This document shows positions 19,566 to 27,769 of a DNA stretch of 64,000 bases, in pieces (position 1 is the stretch's first letter; each line of letters opens with the position of its first letter). The stretch is from Eutrophobius brisbanensis (GTDB lineage Bacteria > Pseudomonadota > Gammaproteobacteria > Eutrophobiales > Eutrophobiaceae): the NCBI GenBank assembly GCA_038131795.1, contig JAYPQE010000003.1:1116001-1180000 (forward strand). Direction: 5' to 3'. Both the position numbers and the translations under genes were made by a program. The notes below the pieces were generated by a model. It did not search any database and had not been told where the DNA came from. It saw nothing but the letters and a program-made list of their open reading frames with translations.

Positions 19566-19613
19566 ATATAATTTTTTGGTATGATTCGCTACCACTAAAG
19601 AGGTAAATCAATA

Positions 19614-20363
19614 ATGTCCGTTTTAACAGAAGAACAAATTAATTTTTTCAATGATAATGGCTATCTGGTGGTCCCGGGATTTTATAATCACGATGAAATG
19701 TCCAAGCTTAAATCCTGGACTGATGAGGTATTGAATTACCCTGAAGTCCCGGGGAAATATATGATGTACTTTGAGAAAAGCCTTCAGGCCCGTGATAAAC
19801 GCATCTTATGCAGGATGGAAAACATCGAACCTTTCCATCACGGCTTCAGCGAGGTCTTCCAACAGGGCAAATTACGCAATGCTGTAAGTGACCTATTTAC
19901 CGAAGAAGCGGTCCTCTACAAGGACAAGATCAATTTCAAGCTTGCCGGCGGTGATGGCTTCAAGGCCCACCAGGATGTGCAGGCGGGTTGGGACAAGTAT
20001 GCCAGCATCCATATCACCGCCATGGTGAGTATCGATGACACTACTATAGAAAACGGCTGCCTGGAAATGGCCGGTGGCCATCATCGATCCGATGTCATCG
20101 GTGACATGTGGAAACCGTTAAATGAGGATGAACTTGAATATGTGCCGGTTGAAACTAAAGCTGGTGATGCGGTGTTCTTCGATTCCTATGCCCCTCACCG
20201 TTCAAAACCTAATCTGACAAATGAACCCAGGCGAATATTGTATGTCACCTATAATAAATTATCTGAAGGGGACAGCCGTCAACAATATTATGATGATAAA
20301 CGAAAGAGTTACCCGCCCGACTGTGAACGTGCGCCTGATAAGGAATATGTCTTTCGGGTCTAA
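19614..20363 (+). CDS. Phytanoyl-CoA dioxygenase (PhyH) family Fe(II)/2-oxoglutarate oxygenase
   Basis: A 249-residue protein with the PhyH pattern. The iron ligands are the HQD triplet (AHQDVQAGW) and a distal His in SYAPHRSKPN, followed by an Arg in NEPRRILYVTYN that would bind 2-oxoglutarate. The family hydroxylates diverse small molecules, for example phytanoyl-CoA, ectoine and aminoethylphosphonate. It lies between hpnG and the HpnN-like exporter, 48 bp after the former, on the same strand. That position makes a hopanoid or polyol side chain a possible substrate, but this is inference. Confidence 0.85.
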   Translation: MSVLTEEQINFFNDNGYLVVPGFYNHDEMSKLKSWTDEVLNYPEVPGKYMMYFEKSLQARDKRILCRMENIEPFHHGFSEVFQQGKLRNAVSDLFTEEAVLYKDKINFKLAGGDGFKAHQDVQAGWDKYASIHITAMVSIDDTTIENGCLEMAGGHHRSDVIGDMWKPLNEDELEYVPVETKAGDAVFFDSYAPHRSKPNLTNEPRRILYVTYNKLSEGDSRQQYYDDKRKSYPPDCERAPDKEYVFRV

Positions 20364-20400
20364 CAGTATCGTCAGGTCTCAATAGACATCGGACACCCTG

Positions 20401-23022
20401 TTGCTTAAACATATTGGACTTAGGCTATTAACTAATTACATCAAGTTGGTGGAACGCCTGCGTTTCCCCATTGTGATGTTATTCATAGTCGTTTCTATTA
20501 CCGCAGGCTTTTATACGGTCAATTACCTGGGGATGAATACCGATACCCGGGAGATGTTGTCACCAGAATTGCCATGGCGGCAACTGGATCTTAATTACGA
20601 AAAACACTTCCCGCAATTTCTTGACACTATATTGGTCGTCACCGAAGCTACCACGCCCGATCAGGCCAGCGATGCAGCTACACTATTAAATCAGAAATTT
20701 CTGGAACAATCTGAATTATTTAATTCTATTTACTATCCACGGGCAGTATCTACATTCAGAGATGATGCCCTGTTGTTCCTGTCCACAGCAGAACTGTATG
20801 AGCTTTCAGACAACCTGGCGAAGATCCAGCCATTTCTTACCAGGCTAACGGACGATATGAGTATCCGCGGGTTATTCAATATGCTCTCAGATGCTATACA
20901 TGCCATTGAAGATGGTGAAGATTTTGACATTGTGCCATTACTACGCGAACTCAATATGGGCGTATTATCAGCACTCAATGACTCGCCTTATCGGGTGTCA
21001 TGGCAAAACCTTATTGATTCTGAGGTCGGTACCGATAGTACTGTCTACCGGGACTTCATCATCCTGCAGCCGGTTCTGGATTCGAGTGCCATGTTACCGG
21101 CCAACCGGGTAATTAATATAATCCATGAGATGGTGGAATCAGATGAAGTCATTTCCATAGGAGCAAAGGTCAGGCTGACGGGCAGCGAGGTCCTGGCACA
21201 GGAGGAATTGCTCAGTGTCAGCCGCGGTACCGAGTTGGCCATCATCCTCTCCCTGTGTCTGGTGACCATAATAATGATCACGGGGATCAGATCACTGCGC
21301 CTGGTATCTTATACACTGATCACATTAGTGACCGGACTGTTATTAACCGCTGCCTTCGCCACATTTGCCATAGGTGAGTTGAATCTTATCTCAGTAGCAT
21401 TCGCAGTATTATATATCGGCCTTGGAATAGATTTTGCCATCCATTACACCTTGCGATATCGGGAACTCATCAATCAGGGCAATGCAAATCACCTGGCCAT
21501 TGAAGAAACTTCCCGTAATCTCGGTCAATCCCTGATTATTTGTACCATCACTACAGCAGTGGGCTTTTTTGCCTTTGTACCTACCGATTATCAGGGCGTG
21601 GCCGAACTGGGACTTATCTCCGGCGTAGGAATGTTTATTAGCCTTTTTGTAACCCTTACCCTTCTGCCCGCGATTTTAAGTCTATGCCCACTGACGTCCC
21701 AGCCTAATTCGATATTGATGCAAACAGATAACCCGGTTCTTTCTATTTCACGTTTACCCATTATTCATAGCAATAAGATCAAGACCATTGCCCTGATATC
21801 CGTTATTGCAGCCAGCATCACCTTTATGGGGATCAGATTTGATCACAATATTTTAAATCTGCAGGATCCGGACAATGAATCAGTCCAAACCTATATTGAT
21901 CTCCTGAAATCCAGTGATCACTCCCCCTGGAATGGGGTCATCGTCACAGACAACCGTGCAGATGCCATTAATACCCGACAAAAGATTGAGTCCAGCCCAG
22001 TGGTTGACAGCGTTATCTGGCTGGAAGATTTTATTCCCGCCGATCAGGATGAGAAATTATTTATCATTGATGAAATAAACCTGTTACTGGCCGGTGGATT
22101 TAGCAGTACCCAACTCAATCAGACCTTGACCACAAATAACAAGCTGGCCGTGTTAAACGATTTTATTATCACACATAATCAATCACCCTTAATACAGGAC
22201 AACCCTGAGTTGGAGACATTTATGGCAAATTTGCAGCAGTATTTTTCTCAGTTGCAATCTATGTCCTCTCAACAACAAGAAATACACTTGAATGATTTTT
22301 CCACCACCATGCTGGCATCGCTGCCAGGACGGCTTGATATGTTAAACGCGTCATTAAATGCCGATTATGTTTCCCTGGACACCCTGCCAGCGGCACTCAC
22401 CGCCAGATGGTTAAGTCCCAACGGCAATTACCTGTTACATATTACCCCGGCAGAAGACCTTAATGAGAATGCGACAATGCGACGTTTTGTTGAAGGGCTT
22501 TACCACCTGGATTCAAGACTCACCGGACCACCGGTGATCAATATTGAGGCAGGTGACGCCGTGATCAGCGCGTTTAAACAGGCCTTAACTTATGCGGTCA
22601 TTGCCATTGCCATCATCTTATTATTACTACTTCCCAATAAGACCGATAGCATATTGGCTATGTCTGCCCTGGTGTTTGCCGTCATCGTCACAGGCGGTAT
22701 CAGCGTTGTGCTGGATATCTCGTTAAATTTTGCCAACATCATCGCCCTGCCTCTGTTATTGGGTATAGGTGTGGACAGTGCTATACATATCCTGCATCGA
22801 TTCAGGACCGCCTTACCTAAAGATAACAACGTCCTGGCCACCAGCTCTGCCCGGGCAGTTATTGTCAGTACCTTTACCACCATGGGCAGTATTGGCAACC
22901 TCGCCTTCTCACCTCATGCCGGTACGGCAAGTATGGGAAAATTACTGACAATTGGAATCGGAATGACACTGGTGGCTACGTTAATAGTGCTACCAGGATT
23001 ATTGGCAGGTAGAAAAAAATAA
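20401..23022 (+). CDS. hpnN: HpnN-like RND/MMPL hopanoid exporter
   Basis: An 873-residue RND-superfamily permease with a first membrane helix near residues 20-40, a large periplasmic loop, five further helices (about 280-430), then a second copy of this layout. Motifs GLGIDFAIHYTLRYRE and LGIGVDSAIHILHRFR carry the charged residues used for proton coupling in helix 4 of each half. It starts with TTG at 20401. HpnN moves hopanoids to the outer membrane. The location at the end of the hopanoid cluster and the MMPL type fit. No partner adaptor is seen. Confidence 0.82.
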   Translation: MLKHIGLRLLTNYIKLVERLRFPIVMLFIVVSITAGFYTVNYLGMNTDTREMLSPELPWRQLDLNYEKHFPQFLDTILVVTEATTPDQASDAATLLNQKFLEQSELFNSIYYPRAVSTFRDDALLFLSTAELYELSDNLAKIQPFLTRLTDDMSIRGLFNMLSDAIHAIEDGEDFDIVPLLRELNMGVLSALNDSPYRVSWQNLIDSEVGTDSTVYRDFIILQPVLDSSAMLPANRVINIIHEMVESDEVISIGAKVRLTGSEVLAQEELLSVSRGTELAIILSLCLVTIIMITGIRSLRLVSYTLITLVTGLLLTAAFATFAIGELNLISVAFAVLYIGLGIDFAIHYTLRYRELINQGNANHLAIEETSRNLGQSLIICTITTAVGFFAFVPTDYQGVAELGLISGVGMFISLFVTLTLLPAILSLCPLTSQPNSILMQTDNPVLSISRLPIIHSNKIKTIALISVIAASITFMGIRFDHNILNLQDPDNESVQTYIDLLKSSDHSPWNGVIVTDNRADAINTRQKIESSPVVDSVIWLEDFIPADQDEKLFIIDEINLLLAGGFSSTQLNQTLTTNNKLAVLNDFIITHNQSPLIQDNPELETFMANLQQYFSQLQSMSSQQQEIHLNDFSTTMLASLPGRLDMLNASLNADYVSLDTLPAALTARWLSPNGNYLLHITPAEDLNENATMRRFVEGLYHLDSRLTGPPVINIEAGDAVISAFKQALTYAVIAIAIILLLLLPNKTDSILAMSALVFAVIVTGGISVVLDISLNFANIIALPLLLGIGVDSAIHILHRFRTALPKDNNVLATSSARAVIVSTFTTMGSIGNLAFSPHAGTASMGKLLTIGIGMTLVATLIVLPGLLAGRKK

Positions 23023-23178
23023 AAAGGACAATATCTTTCAGGTCGAAAATTTGCCCCGTTCAAAACCATTATTATCTATTAAATTACTTCCAGATTGTTA
23101 GAATAAGATATTCAGTTGCATATTGATAATTCATAGCTGTGCGCTGATTTTATAAGTTTCTTTTCCTAAGGGGCTTTT

Positions 23179-24120
23179 ATGTTTACTGCGTTTAGCTTGA
23201 TGTTACTTGGCCTGGTGATGTTATATTTTGGCGCAGAAGGACTGGTCAGGGGAAGTTCTAACCTGGGCCTTCGCTTTGGTATTTCTCCATTGGTTGTTGG
23301 CCTGACCATAGTTGCATTTGGCACCAGCGCATCGGAATTGGCCGTCAGTATGAATGCCGCCCATGTGGGGCAAACAGATATCTCCATTGCCAATGTGATC
23401 GGTTCAAATATTGCCAATATTGGGCTCATCCTGGGTCTCACAGCAATGATTAACCCAGTGACCATTGATATTAAATTAATCCGTATTGATATACCGATTA
23501 TGATTGGAACTACGCTCTTACTGTGTATTTTATTAATCGATTCCGTTATCTCCCGCAGTGATGGCTTATTGTTAATTAGTGGCGTAATCGTCTATACCGT
23601 ATTTAATGTCCTACAGGCCAGGAAGGTTCAGGCTAAAAATAATGAAGTTGCAGAAATTGACTTTGACGAATCTACTAACAATATACTAAAGGATGTGGTT
23701 TTCATTATAGGTGGGCTTGTCATCCTGAGTTTTGGCGGAAAATTCCTGGTTGATGGGGCCATCAATATCGCAAAACTTATGGGCGTCAGTGAGGCAGTCA
23801 TTGTATTAACCATCGTGGCTGTGGGCACAAGCCTGCCTGAAATGGCCACCTCCATCTTGGCTGCAGCGAAAAAAATGAGTGATATCGCGGTGGGCAATGT
23901 TGTCGGTTAAAATATATTTAATATTTTTTGTATACTGGGAATAAGTGCTGAAATCAGTCCGTTGTCTCTTGGAAATATAACCCTGGCGAATATTGTCGTG
24001 ATGTTGCTATTTACCCTGTTAGTCCTGCCGCTTGCAAAAAGTGATTTGATCCTCAATAGAAAAGAAGGAGGGTTATTCCTTATCGGCTATTTCTGTTACC
24101 TTGGCTGGTTAATTACTTAA
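23179..24120 (+). pseudogene. CaCA-family Na+/Ca2+ antiporter interrupted by an in-frame TAA
   Basis: The frame opens at ATG 23179 and stops at TAA 23908-23910 after 243 codons. The same frame continues open to TAA 24118-24120 and encodes the rest of the protein (NIFNIFCILGISAEISPLSL, then membrane helices). The stop falls exactly on the serine of the second alpha-repeat motif GNVVG-S-NIFN. The first alpha repeat has intact IGSNIANIG. One substitution, TCA to TAA, would explain it. The readthrough product would be 313 residues, the normal YrbG-like length. The truncated form lacks part of the second ion-binding repeat, so it is almost certainly inactive. Confidence 0.88.
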
Positions 24121-24135
24121 ATTAAGAGATATTCC

Positions 24136-24484
24136 ATGGACATCATCTTAACGCTATCCAGAGGGTGTATTATCTTTGTTGCAGCTTCTGGTTTTTTTTT
24201 GGTCAATTGTTTTTTGGACGATTTGAAGTATTGGCTACTACGATTGGGGTAAGTGGTATTGCCGTTGCATTACTGGGGCTTGCAAAAATCGAGCATGAAT
24301 AATACTGACACTTTCTGCTATTTCGCTCATTGGCATTGGGTTAGATGCAACTGAGTATTATAGAACTCATTCGACAAACTCAGGCAGTTACTATCCATGG
24401 ATTCTGGTTGATCCGTATTGTATTTCGCTCTTTTTAATAACAGGACACGCAATTAAAAATATTTACAAATCTGTCAACAGCTAA
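24136..24484 (+). pseudogene. Decayed small membrane protein gene with frameshifts
   Basis: From ATG 24136 the frame reads MDIILTLSRGCIIFVAASGF, then enters a run of nine T (24192-24200). Staying in frame gives an unnatural tail and a stop. Moving one frame after the run gives a plausible helix, GQLFFGRFEVLATTIGVSGI, then VALLGLAKIEHE and a stop at 24300. A third frame is open from 24299 to 24484 and encodes a further hydrophobic protein part (IILTLSAISLIGIGLDATEY). Together they look like one membrane protein broken at least twice, or two tiny genes. I do not recognise the family. Confidence 0.5.
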
Positions 24485-24530
24485 AGGTATGATGTGGCTT
24501 TGCTTATTCTGCGAGTTGTTAAAATTACAA

Positions 24531-24578
24531 AAAAAGGCCGGATTGTTTACCTCAACTACACCCGGCCTTTTGTTTTTT
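24531..24578 (+). terminator. Intrinsic terminator, possibly bidirectional
   Basis: The stem AAAAGGCCGG (24532-24541) pairs with CCGGCCTTTT (24562-24571) around a 20-nt loop, and is followed by GTTTTTT. The A-run before the stem lets it also act for the minus-strand gene that ends at 24591. Confidence 0.85.
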
Positions 24579-24590
24579 ATTGTTTAATTA

Positions 24591-25121
24591 TTACAGTTTG
24601 GAATCGATATATTCGTCCATAAATGATTGCAGCGATTCACTGCCCAGGCCCAGTTCCCTGGCTTCTTCCAGGGCATGGTCCCTGTCCAGTCCGTCCTGAA
24701 TTACGCGTTTTGCATACCACATTCCTGCTGCGCGGGTACCACCGGCGCAATGTATAAAGGCAGGTTCCCTGCCCGGCTCGGCCAAAGCGGCAATAAAACT
24801 GTCCACTGCGGCAGGATCCGGATCTCTACTGTTAAATGGAATGTGAAAGTAATTCAAGCCGGCTGCCGTGGCTGCTGCTGATTCTTCTTCCAGCCGGGCA
24901 CCCTGTTCTTCTGCCCGACGCAGGTTAATGATGGAGACAAATCCCATCTCCTTGATACTGGGTACAGTCTCCGGGGTAATCGCCCCGGCACAGGCCACCT
25001 TACTCTCAACGACCTGCAGGTTACGAATACCAGGTGTTGGCTTTCCAATCACCTTGTCATGATCAGCGAACACAGTCACAGTCAAGGTCGTTAATGCAAC
25101 AAACAGCAGTAATCGTTTCAT
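24591..25121 (-). CDS. Secreted protein-tyrosine-phosphatase-like protein
   Basis: A 176-residue protein with a signal peptide (MKRLLLFVALTTLTVTVFA). It carries a cysteine-phosphatase P-loop, FIHCAGGTRAAGMWYAKRV, which matches HCX5R of the dual-specificity/beta-lactamase-hydrolase-like (DUF442-type) group. A preceding VVSI-like segment (GFVSIINLRRAEEQ) is typical of this fold. A periplasmic location is predicted, so the substrate is unlikely to be a cytoplasmic phosphoprotein. It stands alone with a terminator behind it. Confidence 0.8.
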   Translation of the reverse strand: MKRLLLFVALTTLTVTVFADHDKVIGKPTPGIRNLQVVESKVACAGAITPETVPSIKEMGFVSIINLRRAEEQGARLEEESAAATAAGLNYFHIPFNSRDPDPAAVDSFIAALAEPGREPAFIHCAGGTRAAGMWYAKRVIQDGLDRDHALEEARELGLGSESLQSFMDEYIDSKL

Positions 25122-25368
25122 TTATCTCTCCATCAAGTTATCTGGGTTGAAGTAGTGACAAACTAAAAATATCACAGTCACTTTCTTTATGTTAATTATA
25201 AGACCACTTAATTGTACACAAGTAAAGAGATTACAAATAGACTTGGGAATGGCTTATAGCAGATTGACAATACATCCTGTATTTCTGGACGTATTTAAGG
25301 GAATAGATAAAATAGGGTTTGATGCACCGGAGTGGCGTTATATACCAACCCGGTGCTTCATTAATAGA
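25122..25368. other. Intergenic interval between the phosphatase-like gene and phaC
   Basis: These 247 bp hold the promoter region of the minus-strand phosphatase-like gene and the 3' end of the phaEC transcript. A hairpin with GCACCGG and CCGGTGC arms at 25324-25355 may end phaEC transcription, although no good T-run follows it on the minus strand. I see no gene. Confidence 0.4.
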
Positions 25369-26433
25369 TCAGGTATGCATGTTTATCCACTCGGCGATAG
25401 CCGGCGGTAATGTCTTTTGGGCCTTGGAACTGACATAAATTCCAATATGTCCGCCGGGAAATTCCATTTCGGTATAATCATCCGAAGAGATACAACCCTG
25501 AAGTGCACGTGAGGAATCGGGTGGTACCAGGTGATCGTCCCGGGCATAGATATTCAGAACAGGGATATCAATCTTACCAAGATCGATAGTTTCCTCACCT
25601 ATCTTAAGTGTGCCTTTTATCAACCTGTTTTCCTGATAGAAGTACTTGATGAATTCACGGTAGGCTTCCCCTGCCTGGTCGGGGCTATCAAATATCCAGT
25701 TTTCCATGGTCATAAAATTCTTTGTCTTGGTTTTATCGTCCACGATGTCCACCAGATCAATGTATTTTTGCCCCATCAAACGGAAGGGTTTTAACATCAT
25801 AAATGACCAATTGAGAAGATCACCAGAAATGTTACCAAACGCATCGACACAGGCATCGGTATCCACATGTTTAGCCAGGTGACTTAACAGGTCATTTTTT
25901 GTCTTAAAGTCCACCGGGGTAACTGTGGTAATCAGATTCTGAATTTTTTCCTGGTGCAGGCTGGTATAACACAGTGTGAAAGAACCTCCCTGGCAAATCC
26001 CCAGCAGATTGATCTTATCCAGACCGCTGCGGTCCCTGATAACATCAACACAATGGTCAATATAACCATTGATATAGTCATCAAGACCAAGGTAGCGATC
26101 AGCATCATCAGGAAAACCCCAGTCAATCAGATACACATCCATACCTGCATCCAGCAACCCTTGTATCAATGATCTATTTTCCTGTAGATCTGCGATATAT
26201 GGACGGTTTACCAGTGAATAAACAATGAGTACCGGTACTTTATTTTGCTTAGCTGTTCTTGGCTTATAATGATACAGAACCAGTTTATCTTCTGTGTAGA
26301 CCGGATCTTTTTTAGAAGCGCCTTTATCAAACTCACCCATCTGAGTAAAGGTACTCATACCCGCTGCCAGTTTATTATTAAAATCCAGAATTTCTTCGGT
26401 AATGGATTGTGGATTCAGATCAAAAGGATTCAT
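25369..26433 (-). CDS. phaC: Class III poly(3-hydroxyalkanoate) synthase subunit PhaC
   Basis: A 354-residue alpha/beta hydrolase-fold polymerase. The lipase-like box GICQGG holds catalytic Cys147. Asp300 in YARDDHLVPP and His329 in FPGGHIGIYV complete the triad, close to the Allochromatium PhaC numbering. The short length (about 355, against about 590 in class I) and the adjacent PhaE identify class III. It polymerises 3-hydroxybutyryl-CoA on granules. It lies 18 bp after phaE. No phaA/phaB is in the window. Confidence 0.95.
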   Translation of the reverse strand: MNPFDLNPQSITEEILDFNNKLAAGMSTFTQMGEFDKGASKKDPVYTEDKLVLYHYKPRTAKQNKVPVLIVYSLVNRPYIADLQENRSLIQGLLDAGMDVYLIDWGFPDDADRYLGLDDYINGYIDHCVDVIRDRSGLDKINLLGICQGGSFTLCYTSLHQEKIQNLITTVTPVDFKTKNDLLSHLAKHVDTDACVDAFGNISGDLLNWSFMMLKPFRLMGQKYIDLVDIVDDKTKTKNFMTMENWIFDSPDQAGEAYREFIKYFYQENRLIKGTLKIGEETIDLGKIDIPVLNIYARDDHLVPPDSSRALQGCISSDDYTEMEFPGGHIGIYVSSKAQKTLPPAIAEWINMHT

Positions 26434-26451
26434 ATGTTTTCCCGGTCCTCG

Positions 26452-27540
26452 TTATTTTGATTTTCTTGCAGATTGCTTTTTGGCCACGGCCTTCTTTGAA
26501 GGTTTTTTTGGCGCTGGCTTTGCCCGTGAGGTTTTGTTTGCAGCTTTCTTCTTACTACTTTTTTTCTTTTGCGCCGGTACGTCGCTTTTTTTCAATGCTG
26601 CGAGTTCGGACTGCAGCTTATCCATTGCAACCTGTAGTTCTGCCTGGTCACGACGATTGTCACGTAATTCCTGTTTAATGACATGCTGCTGTTTAGCGAT
26701 GGATTCCACACCTTGCATGGTTGGCAAGTTCATAGTCTCAAGCATATCCTCCATCATTTCGTTGTAGTGTTTCTTGAACCTGGCCAGGGAGTTCACCAGG
26801 TTTGCATACAAGATTGCATACTCCTCGGTCATGGCATACTCAGCAAATACCTCTTCGTTCGCATCAACCCACATATTATAAATCTCTTTCAACGAGGTAA
26901 TCTTGTTGTCCGAGTCCGCCCTTGCCTGGATTTCCCGGGCCAGCATGTCCAGCGCCTCTTTACCCAATACAGCAAAGGCTGCATTGTATTCGTCGTTATT
27001 AAGCTGATAGTCGTTCCATAGACGAATGGTTTTCTGGGTCTTTTCCTGCAAGTGACCAGTGAGCCCAATACCTGGAACATCCAGTAATTTGTTCAGGGAG
27101 TCACCCGGTAAAGCTGATGACACAACCTGGTTCCACATTTCCATGGGGGAAGACCACATCATTACCGGTGCCAGTGAAGGCATATGTGAATTTTTCTGAA
27201 ACTGATCAAACATGGACTTCATATTTTCCATGTGAGATACCACTATATCCTGCCAGTCATTCTGCCCCTGTGATTGCTGACTGATATCTCCCAGCATACT
27301 GGCAAATTGTTCGGCGATGGAATAAAACACCCTGGATTGGTCCATAACGGAATTGAAGACCGGTTTATTCTTATCACTGACCTGCCCGCCAACGGACTGC
27401 CACCAGTATTCCATTGCTTGTTGCCAGGGATTCGCAGCATTTTGAGTAGGCGTTGAATAAAAAGAAGAAACTGCATCCACGTATTGCTGTTGCAGTTTTG
27501 TCCAATCTACGTCAGTAAAAAAATTATTATCGGTTGCCAT
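26452..27540 (-). CDS. phaE: Class III PHA synthase subunit PhaE with histone-like tail
   Basis: A 362-residue partner of PhaC. The N-terminal WTKLQQQYVDAVSSFY and internal segments such as PSLAPVMMWSSPMEMWNQ are PhaE-like, with helical regions and a coiled coil near 280-320. Residues 324-362 form a Lys/Ala/Ser tail (KKKSSKKKAANKTSRAKPAP and on) resembling the nucleoid-binding tails of PhaF/AlgP. PhaE is required for full activity of the class III synthase. The tail could tether granules to DNA. That is inference. Confidence 0.92.
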   Translation of the reverse strand: MATDNNFFTDVDWTKLQQQYVDAVSSFYSTPTQNAANPWQQAMEYWWQSVGGQVSDKNKPVFNSVMDQSRVFYSIAEQFASMLGDISQQSQGQNDWQDIVVSHMENMKSMFDQFQKNSHMPSLAPVMMWSSPMEMWNQVVSSALPGDSLNKLLDVPGIGLTGHLQEKTQKTIRLWNDYQLNNDEYNAAFAVLGKEALDMLAREIQARADSDNKITSLKEIYNMWVDANEEVFAEYAMTEEYAILYANLVNSLARFKKHYNEMMEDMLETMNLPTMQGVESIAKQQHVIKQELRDNRRDQAELQVAMDKLQSELAALKKSDVPAQKKKSSKKKAANKTSRAKPAPKKPSKKAVAKKQSARKSK

Positions 27541-27632
27541 CTATTCTTCCTGGTTTATATCAGGTCTGGACCATGTCCATTTTGTCCCTGAATGTTGTTT
27601 TGGAGGCGAACTATAAAACACCTTCATCTCTG

Positions 27633-27647
27633 TTGCAATGCAACATA
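27633..27647. promoter_or_regulatory. Candidate PhaR-type operator upstream of phaEC
   Basis: TGTTGCAATGCAACA is a perfect palindrome around a central base, 93 bp upstream of the phaE start. TGC-rich palindromes of this type are bound by the PHA-responsive repressor PhaR in other proteobacteria. No phaR gene is in the window. The rest of 27541-27769 shows no gene. Confidence 0.4.
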
Positions 27648-27769
27648 ATGTAGCTGCGGTAAAGTGTCAATGAAATAGCAATGAATTGTATGTTAACTAA
27701 CGATGACTGAATCTATAAATACAATATAATCAATGGGTTAAAAAATTTAGACGCAGGTGTTCTTTTAGC

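Noticed and set aside
20401..23022. A drug-efflux RND role for the HpnN-like protein
   Set aside because: It is MMPL-like, with no adaptor or outer-membrane channel beside it, and it lies in a hopanoid cluster.
23908..23910. Recoding or stop-codon reassignment to explain the in-frame TAA
   Set aside because: TAA ends many intact genes in this window, such as glnD, mutH and fabA. No recoding signal is evident, so mutation is simpler.
25324..25355. A firm phaEC terminator
   Set aside because: The hairpin is real, but the minus strand has no T-run directly after it, so I only mention it in the interval entry.
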